Origin: Actinomyces respiraculi | GTDB taxonomy: Bacteria > Actinomycetota > Actinomycetes > Actinomycetales > Actinomycetaceae | NCBI RefSeq assembly: GCF_014595995.2 | Contig: NZ_CP063989.1 | Location: 2,170,001 to 2,234,000, forward strand | Length of the DNA stretch: 64,000 bases | Direction: 5' to 3' | Shown: piece by piece, positions 59,374-64,000 of the stretch | Layout: every line of letters begins with the position of its first letter | Position numbering within the stretch: the stretch's first letter is position 1 | Notes under the pieces: generated by a model | Told to the model about the DNA's origin: nothing | Databases searched by the model: none | The model's input: only the letters and a program-made list of their open reading frames with translations | Position numbers and translations under genes: made by a program

Positions 59374-62085
59374 ATGAGGGCCGAAGGAGAGGGGCTGCAC
59401 CCGTCCGGAGTGACGTCGTCGGCCCAGTTGCTCTACACGAACGTCGACCGTGTCGTCGGCGGGCAGCAGCGCAGTGGCTGGCAGATCATGGCCACAAGCG
59501 ACACCATGACGGAGTCGATGGCGGACTGGATCCGCAGCCTCGTCAACTCCGACCTCTCAGGCTTCAGTGTCCTCCCGGGCTTCCCGACGCCGGAGCAGAT
59601 CACGCAGGCCGAGCGCCGACTGCGTCAGGTGCCGCTTGATCACGGTGTCCTCCTGCTCCACACGGCGCCCGCGGGCGTCGACACGACGGGGCGGACGAAC
59701 TCGATGACCCACGCGGTCATCCTCCCGGACACTGAGGCGGCACCCGCCCTGCGGACTGCTGAGCTGTGGCGATCGCCGGGCTGGGTCACGCCCTTCGGAC
59801 CGACGGCTGTCCGTGAAGCGGCTCTGCCGGACCTACGTGCCCTTGTGCCCGGCACTGCCGCCGGTGGAGACGCCGTCGCCGAGTTCCTCACGGAGGACGG
59901 GCGCGCGGAGATCCTGGTGGCGCTCGCTGACGTCCTGGCTCCGGTCCTTGACGCGCGAGCCTTGGCCGACGGCGACCGATCGTCTCTCGCCGCGGGGAGC
60001 ACGTCCCCCACTGTCCTCATGGGCGTGGGCTCAACGGATGAGGCGGCTCTGTGGCTCAGTGCCGTGCAGCACTGCTGCGCCCCCATCACGTCGCGGTTCC
60101 TCGGATACTCGACCGCAGAGGTCATCGCGACACCGACGGATCTCGACGCCGTCGTCAGCTCGAGCACGGACCTCGCCTTCGTGCCGCACGAGGTGCTGCG
60201 CGGGTATGACCCGCGTCGTGAGGACGTCGTCGTCATCGACTCCAGGCAGACGGGGCCCGTCACCCCGGTGACGACGTGGGGGCTGGCCGTCGCTGCGGCC
60301 GTGTCCGACATCGCCACCTGGGTCGCGGCCCAGGACGCCCTGCACACCGCACTGAGCATGCTCGAGGACCACCATGGGCTGACAGCTGCCTGGCCGTTGT
60401 GCGTCGCCGAGATCATGGAGCCTGGGCTGCTGACGTCAACGGGTGATGCCAACCTCGATCGGGCCATTGACCGCGAGCTCATCCGCTGCATGCCCGCGGC
60501 CGTGGCGAAGAGCGACTACCTGACCGAACTCATCGGTGACTGGCTCCTCAGCTCCACCGACGCGGATGCCGCGGCGTGGTACGCCAAGGTGATGGCAGTC
60601 CCAGAAGACGCCCCGGTCGCCGGCGTCGTCACGGGGCTGGTGCGCGCTTTCGTGGAATCTGCCGTGCGTGACCTCGCCTGGCTCCAGGACGACGTCCGGC
60701 AGACCAGCCCGTCGGTTGTCAGATGCCTGGCGACGTGGAGCCTGGACCCCGCACAGTCAACGGTTGTCCGCGATGCCGTCCGTGAGGCTGAGCGGCTCGT
60801 CCCCGACGATCCCGTCTCCACACTGCGACTCGCTGACAGGCTGACTCGTGACGGGTTGCGGCTCAACGAGGAGGAACTCACCCGACTGGTCGTGCCGGCC
60901 GTGCATGTCCTCGTGAGTGCGACGGGCCCAGAGGCGCGCGATGCCATCCTGGCGGGCCGCCCATGTCCTCAAGTCATGGCGACCGTGCGCACGCTCGTCA
61001 ACGACTCTCTACGGGAAATTGTGGGCCGCAGTCATGTGACACTTCCGCTGCTCGATCCCCGCGTCGCCTCCTGGCTGGACACGCCGCACGCATTGCCCGA
61101 GCTGCTGGAGACGGAGGCCGCGCTCGCCACACTCAGTGGTGAGGTGCCGACGCCCTCCCGTGCCGCTGGCTGCCTCGCACGTTTCCCAGTGCCGTTCACG
61201 CTGAGGCCCAAGATCCGCTCGCTGTTCTCCCGCGCAGCGACGCCTGTCGAGGTGGCGGCGCTGACACGTACGTGCGCGGACAGGCAGGAGATCTGGACCG
61301 AGGCGCTTGTGCGGCACCCCCTGGGCGAAGGAGCTGTGCCGCTGGCGGCGGGGCTGCTCGCTCTGAAGAACCACAGCGACAGCGAGATGCTCGCGCGCAG
61401 GTACCAGAGAGTGAGTCCTCCGACGGCGGCGGCCGTCCTCGCGTTGGGCCGCAGCTGCCCGTTCCTGACCGGCGTCGGCCTCACTGAGTCGGTGACGTAC
61501 GCGTACAACATGCTGATGTCACTCGATGTGCTCGACGCTAGGTATTCCCGCGACGCTGAGTATTCCCTCGACGCCTGGGGCGCCACCGAGGAGCAGGAAA
61601 TTCTTGTCGACCTTGCCGTACTCGTGATGATCCTCGGGCTGTGGGGCACACACCAGCCTGTTGACCTCAGCGGTCTGAGCCCGCGCACAGGGGAACTCGC
61701 TGCCTCACGTGCCGAGTGGCTCAGCACCCGCGTGTCTGATTCTGTCTTCCTCAGAACACCCTCAGACCACGTGACGGGCCCGCTTCTCGACGCCTGTGCC
61801 ATCGGCCTCTACCTGGGGACCGCAGGCGCTAAGGCCTACCCCGATGAGGCAGGCATCTTGAAGGCGGCTGAGGACTCTTCACCGCCGTGGGCCCGTGATC
61901 GCGCCGCTGTTGTCACGCAGGTCCTGCGGACGTGGACGGCCGGGTGGGATGACGCTCAGCGTGAGAACTGGACCAGTTACCTGGTCGACAGGTGTCTGCC
62001 GGGTTCCGACCTTCCCAAATGGCTGGACAAGCAGATCCTCCGCCCAGGCTCGGGCCTTTTCAGCCGCTTCGGTGGCGGCCGTTGA
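59374..62085 (+). CDS. GAP1-like (GTPase-associated protein 1) protein
   Basis: A 903-residue protein resembling the GTPase-associated protein 1 group described computationally next to TRAFAC GTPases. The N-terminal domain (about 15-150) has the recognisable SAQLLYTNVDRVVGGQQRSGW and DLSGFSVLPGFP, then RTNSMTHAVILPDTEAA. The middle and C-terminal parts are helical repeats rich in Leu and Ala. No catalytic motif or membrane helix is evident. It is encoded one gene before the VWA/GTPase pair, the expected context. Proposed role: adaptor or effector-coupling partner of the GTPase (inference). Confidence 0.65.
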   Translation: MRAEGEGLHPSGVTSSAQLLYTNVDRVVGGQQRSGWQIMATSDTMTESMADWIRSLVNSDLSGFSVLPGFPTPEQITQAERRLRQVPLDHGVLLLHTAPAGVDTTGRTNSMTHAVILPDTEAAPALRTAELWRSPGWVTPFGPTAVREAALPDLRALVPGTAAGGDAVAEFLTEDGRAEILVALADVLAPVLDARALADGDRSSLAAGSTSPTVLMGVGSTDEAALWLSAVQHCCAPITSRFLGYSTAEVIATPTDLDAVVSSSTDLAFVPHEVLRGYDPRREDVVVIDSRQTGPVTPVTTWGLAVAAAVSDIATWVAAQDALHTALSMLEDHHGLTAAWPLCVAEIMEPGLLTSTGDANLDRAIDRELIRCMPAAVAKSDYLTELIGDWLLSSTDADAAAWYAKVMAVPEDAPVAGVVTGLVRAFVESAVRDLAWLQDDVRQTSPSVVRCLATWSLDPAQSTVVRDAVREAERLVPDDPVSTLRLADRLTRDGLRLNEEELTRLVVPAVHVLVSATGPEARDAILAGRPCPQVMATVRTLVNDSLREIVGRSHVTLPLLDPRVASWLDTPHALPELLETEAALATLSGEVPTPSRAAGCLARFPVPFTLRPKIRSLFSRAATPVEVAALTRTCADRQEIWTEALVRHPLGEGAVPLAAGLLALKNHSDSEMLARRYQRVSPPTAAAVLALGRSCPFLTGVGLTESVTYAYNMLMSLDVLDARYSRDAEYSLDAWGATEEQEILVDLAVLVMILGLWGTHQPVDLSGLSPRTGELAASRAEWLSTRVSDSVFLRTPSDHVTGPLLDACAIGLYLGTAGAKAYPDEAGILKAAEDSSPPWARDRAAVVTQVLRTWTAGWDDAQRENWTSYLVDRCLPGSDLPKWLDKQILRPGSGLFSRFGGGR

Positions 62086-62115
62086 CGAAGATATGACGAC
62101 ATGGAGGCGAAAAGT

Positions 62116-63000
62116 ATGACAAACAGCATTCGGGACCACGGCACGTGGGAGAGCATCCCGATGCCCCAGGTGGGCCAGGTGACCTTGACCATCGTGAGCA
62201 GAGGGGCGGACTGCGACCTCACCGTCCAGGGCGGGACTGTCGCTCCGCGCTACCTCGGAGCAAACCGCGAGAGCCTCGTACTGCCGCCGCAGCTCGTCCC
62301 GCAGTCCGGACGGGTTGTCGTGCGTGCTGTCTCGCGCGGTGGTCAGCCCTTTCCCGCGGACCACGTTGTCGACCTTGCAGTCGCGGCCGGCACCACCTCT
62401 GTACTTCTGCGCGGGATTCCCGTGGCCGGCCAGATCGAGGCTGGCATCGCCACCATCGAACGAGGGGATGGAAGCCTCGTCCTGCGCCCCGGCGAGGGAG
62501 GCATCGCGACACTCGGCCTCGGCGGCTGGTGCGCCAAGCGCCGTGAGGAGGACAACCGTCCCGTCGTGCCGACGATCACCCGGATCGTCGTCGACACCTC
62601 CTCGTCGATGCGCTTCCACGACGACGAGGTCCGGGCACTCCTCACATGGGTGGAGGACCTTTACGACACGGTCGGTACGGAACGCCCAGAGGTGCGCTCC
62701 GGGCACGTCGACGGTCACACCGAGCGCGGTGTCGGCTACGTCGTCGGACCGAGCGGCTCGGGAAGGACCGTGACGGTGACGGACCTGCCGCTGCTCGATT
62801 CCGACGGCGAGTCGCTCGTCCTCGGTGCCCCTGAGCTCCTCCGTGCCCTGCCGTCAGCGCTGGCCTTCTGCCCCTCCGAGGAGCTGTGGGCCGAGCTCAA
62901 GCGTGAGGACAAGGCCTTCACCGACCAGACCCTTCGGACTCTCGACCCGCTCCTTGAGTGGGTCTCCCGCCCTGCCACCATGATCGGAGCACTGTCATGA
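62116..63000 (+). CDS. Cytosolic VWA-like protein
   Basis: A 294-residue protein. The first 145 residues form a beta-rich domain (QVGQVTLTIVSRGADCDLTV). A VWA-like domain then begins at IVVDTSSSMRFHDDEV, a perfect MIDAS DxSxS (Asp160, Ser162, Ser164). The remaining VWA part is short, so the domain may be truncated or divergent. The ATG at 62116 is preferred because GGAGG lies 8 nt upstream; an in-frame ATG at 62101 overlaps that site. Its stop overlaps the GTPase start (ATGA). No signal peptide is seen, so it is a cytosolic partner, unlike the VWA protein at 48002. Confidence 0.72.
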   Translation: MTNSIRDHGTWESIPMPQVGQVTLTIVSRGADCDLTVQGGTVAPRYLGANRESLVLPPQLVPQSGRVVVRAVSRGGQPFPADHVVDLAVAAGTTSVLLRGIPVAGQIEAGIATIERGDGSLVLRPGEGGIATLGLGGWCAKRREEDNRPVVPTITRIVVDTSSSMRFHDDEVRALLTWVEDLYDTVGTERPEVRSGHVDGHTERGVGYVVGPSGSGRTVTVTDLPLLDSDGESLVLGAPELLRALPSALAFCPSEELWAELKREDKAFTDQTLRTLDPLLEWVSRPATMIGALS

Positions 63001-64000
63001 CCTCGGTCTGCCCGTCCTGCTTCAACGCACTGCCAGACGACACGATCTCCTACCGGTGCGCGACGCCGACCTGCGAGCCGCAGCCCAACCAGTCCGCGTC
63101 GGAATATGCCGGCACGTCTGTCATGACCAGGCCCACATTCACGCGGATGCGTTCCTCGAGCGACGAGCCTCTGCCCCAGTCGGTACCGTGCCGTGGCTGT
63201 CGTCGTCCAGCGACGCAGGAGGTCTGCCCGACGTGCTGCTACGACTTGCCCGCCGGCTGGCGTCAGGCCACCGTGTTCACGATTGCAGTGACCGGTGCGC
63301 GAGGCGCTGGCAAGTCGGTCTACATCGCCGTCGCACTTCAACAGCTCATGCGCTATGCACAGAAGCGTGAATGCACCTTGCGCCCCTACACCCAGGGCAC
63401 GATCGACAACTACAACAAGTACTATTACCACCCTCTGTACCAGCAGAACATGGTCGTCGACGGCACCCCGGAAGTGAGCTCCGGCGGCTCCTACCAGAAG
63501 GACCCGCTCATCTGGCAGCTCTCGGGGCAGCATATCGGCACGGTCTTCGTGGTGATCCGCGACGTCGCGGGCGAGGACGTTGAGCGTATCGCCGGTAACC
63601 CGAAGCATTTCGCCTATCTCAGTCAGGCGGACTTGCTCATATTCCTGTTCGACCCGATGCAGCTCGACAGCATCAAACAGTTGCTGTCGGGCGTCATCCC
63701 GGACCCCGACGAGAGCCGGCTTGGTTTGCCCGCCGACCAGGTGCTGGCCAAGGTACTCGGGCAGGTCGGGGGCGGACACACCCCGCTGGCTCTCACAATC
63801 TCGAAGTTCGACACGCTGCACCAGGTGACCAAGGTGCGTAGCCCACTGGCCCAGGCATTCGCCAACCCCGGTGCTCGGCTCAACCAGGACGACACGATGG
63901 CGCGACAGCATCTCAGCCCGGCTGACGCGGCTAAGGACCTGGAACGCGACCTCCAGCTCCTCGACGCCGAACTGTCGTCGATCTACCAGATTCTCGGACA
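62997..64000 (+). CDS. Zinc-ribbon TRAFAC-type GTPase (3' end beyond window)
   Basis: At least 334 residues are visible. Two N-terminal zinc-ribbon-like Cys clusters are present (CPSC with CATPTC; CRGC with CPTC). The GTPase domain has G1 GARGAGKS (100-107), G3 DVAGED (189-194) and G4 SKFD (269-272). The pattern fits the TRAFAC-clade GTPases found with GAP1-like proteins. It overlaps the VWA gene by 4 bp. The double-GTPase possibility cannot be judged because the C-terminus is missing. Confidence 0.75.
   Translation, partial: MTSVCPSCFNALPDDTISYRCATPTCEPQPNQSASEYAGTSVMTRPTFTRMRSSSDEPLPQSVPCRGCRRPATQEVCPTCCYDLPAGWRQATVFTIAVTGARGAGKSVYIAVALQQLMRYAQKRECTLRPYTQGTIDNYNKYYYHPLYQQNMVVDGTPEVSSGGSYQKDPLIWQLSGQHIGTVFVVIRDVAGEDVERIAGNPKHFAYLSQADLLIFLFDPMQLDSIKQLLSGVIPDPDESRLGLPADQVLAKVLGQVGGGHTPLALTISKFDTLHQVTKVRSPLAQAFANPGARLNQDDTMARQHLSPADAAKDLERDLQLLDAELSSIYQILG

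Noticed and set aside
1..64000. tRNA or rRNA genes
   Set aside because: I looked for tRNA-like GGTTCGA arms with acceptor pairing in intergenic regions and found none convincing.

Overview
The window is high-GC DNA with actinobacterial gene content: a corynebacterial-type inositol catabolic set, GuaB3, HutC/GntR and LacI regulators, and a variant leucine-rich-repeat (LRV) membrane protein. An Actinomycetaceae-like bacterium (Actinomyces or a relative) fits best, but that assignment is inferred from gene content alone. I see no tRNA, rRNA, CRISPR array, transposase or integrase.

From 1 to 38.15 kb lies a large myo-inositol utilisation locus. Its minus-strand arm encodes a partial zinc alcohol dehydrogenase, an inositol/sugar porter, IolH, IolG, an IolE-type enzyme and IolA, then (after the BREX block) IolD, IolB, a Cgl0158-type aldolase and IolC. 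Its plus-strand arm encodes a GntR/UTRA regulator, a transaldolase, a second IolG, a LacI regulator, a third Gfo/Idh/MocA dehydrogenase and a third TIM-barrel isomerase, with a second LacI regulator at the end. The expected route is inositol, scyllo-inosose, diketo intermediate, 5-deoxyglucuronate, DKG, DKGP, then DHAP plus malonate semialdehyde, then acetyl-CoA. A TGTC-NN-GACA palindrome, usually followed by TTT, recurs upstream of seven start points in this locus. It probably is the operator of the GntR regulator.

A complete type 1 BREX phage-defence operon (brxA, brxB, brxC, pglX, two accessory genes, pglZ, brxL; 25.4 down to 8.26 kb) is inserted inside this locus. It starts only 34 bp after iolD on the same strand and separates iolD/B/C from iolA/E/G. 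Seven of its eight genes are joined by 4-bp stop/start overlaps. The accessory genes are an RloC-like ATPase with a zinc-hook motif and possible anticodon-nuclease residues, and an AlbA_2/HATPase protein with an in-frame heptad repeat. On the iolA side the island ends next to a palindromic element of about 210 bp. A second copy of that element lies 34 kb away, behind ackA.

From 38.4 to 45.6 kb are housekeeping genes: pta-ackA, an RNase HI, the PTS phosphocarrier HPr, guaB3 and a DnaQ-type exonuclease. Unusual repeat arrays lie between some of them.

From 45.8 kb to the right edge runs a co-directional operon of at least ten genes. It encodes an LRV membrane protein, two small polytopic proteins with FG-rich tails, a secreted or membrane-anchored VWA protein with an FG-rich cytosolic tail, a tubulin-like protein, a large membrane protein of unknown family, a multi-beta-sandwich protein, a GAP1-like (GTPase-associated) protein, a cytosolic VWA protein and a zinc-ribbon TRAFAC-type GTPase cut by the window edge. 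It looks like an NTP-dependent, membrane-linked multi-protein system of the kind predicted computationally for bacterial conflict or signalling. It is the least described part of the window.
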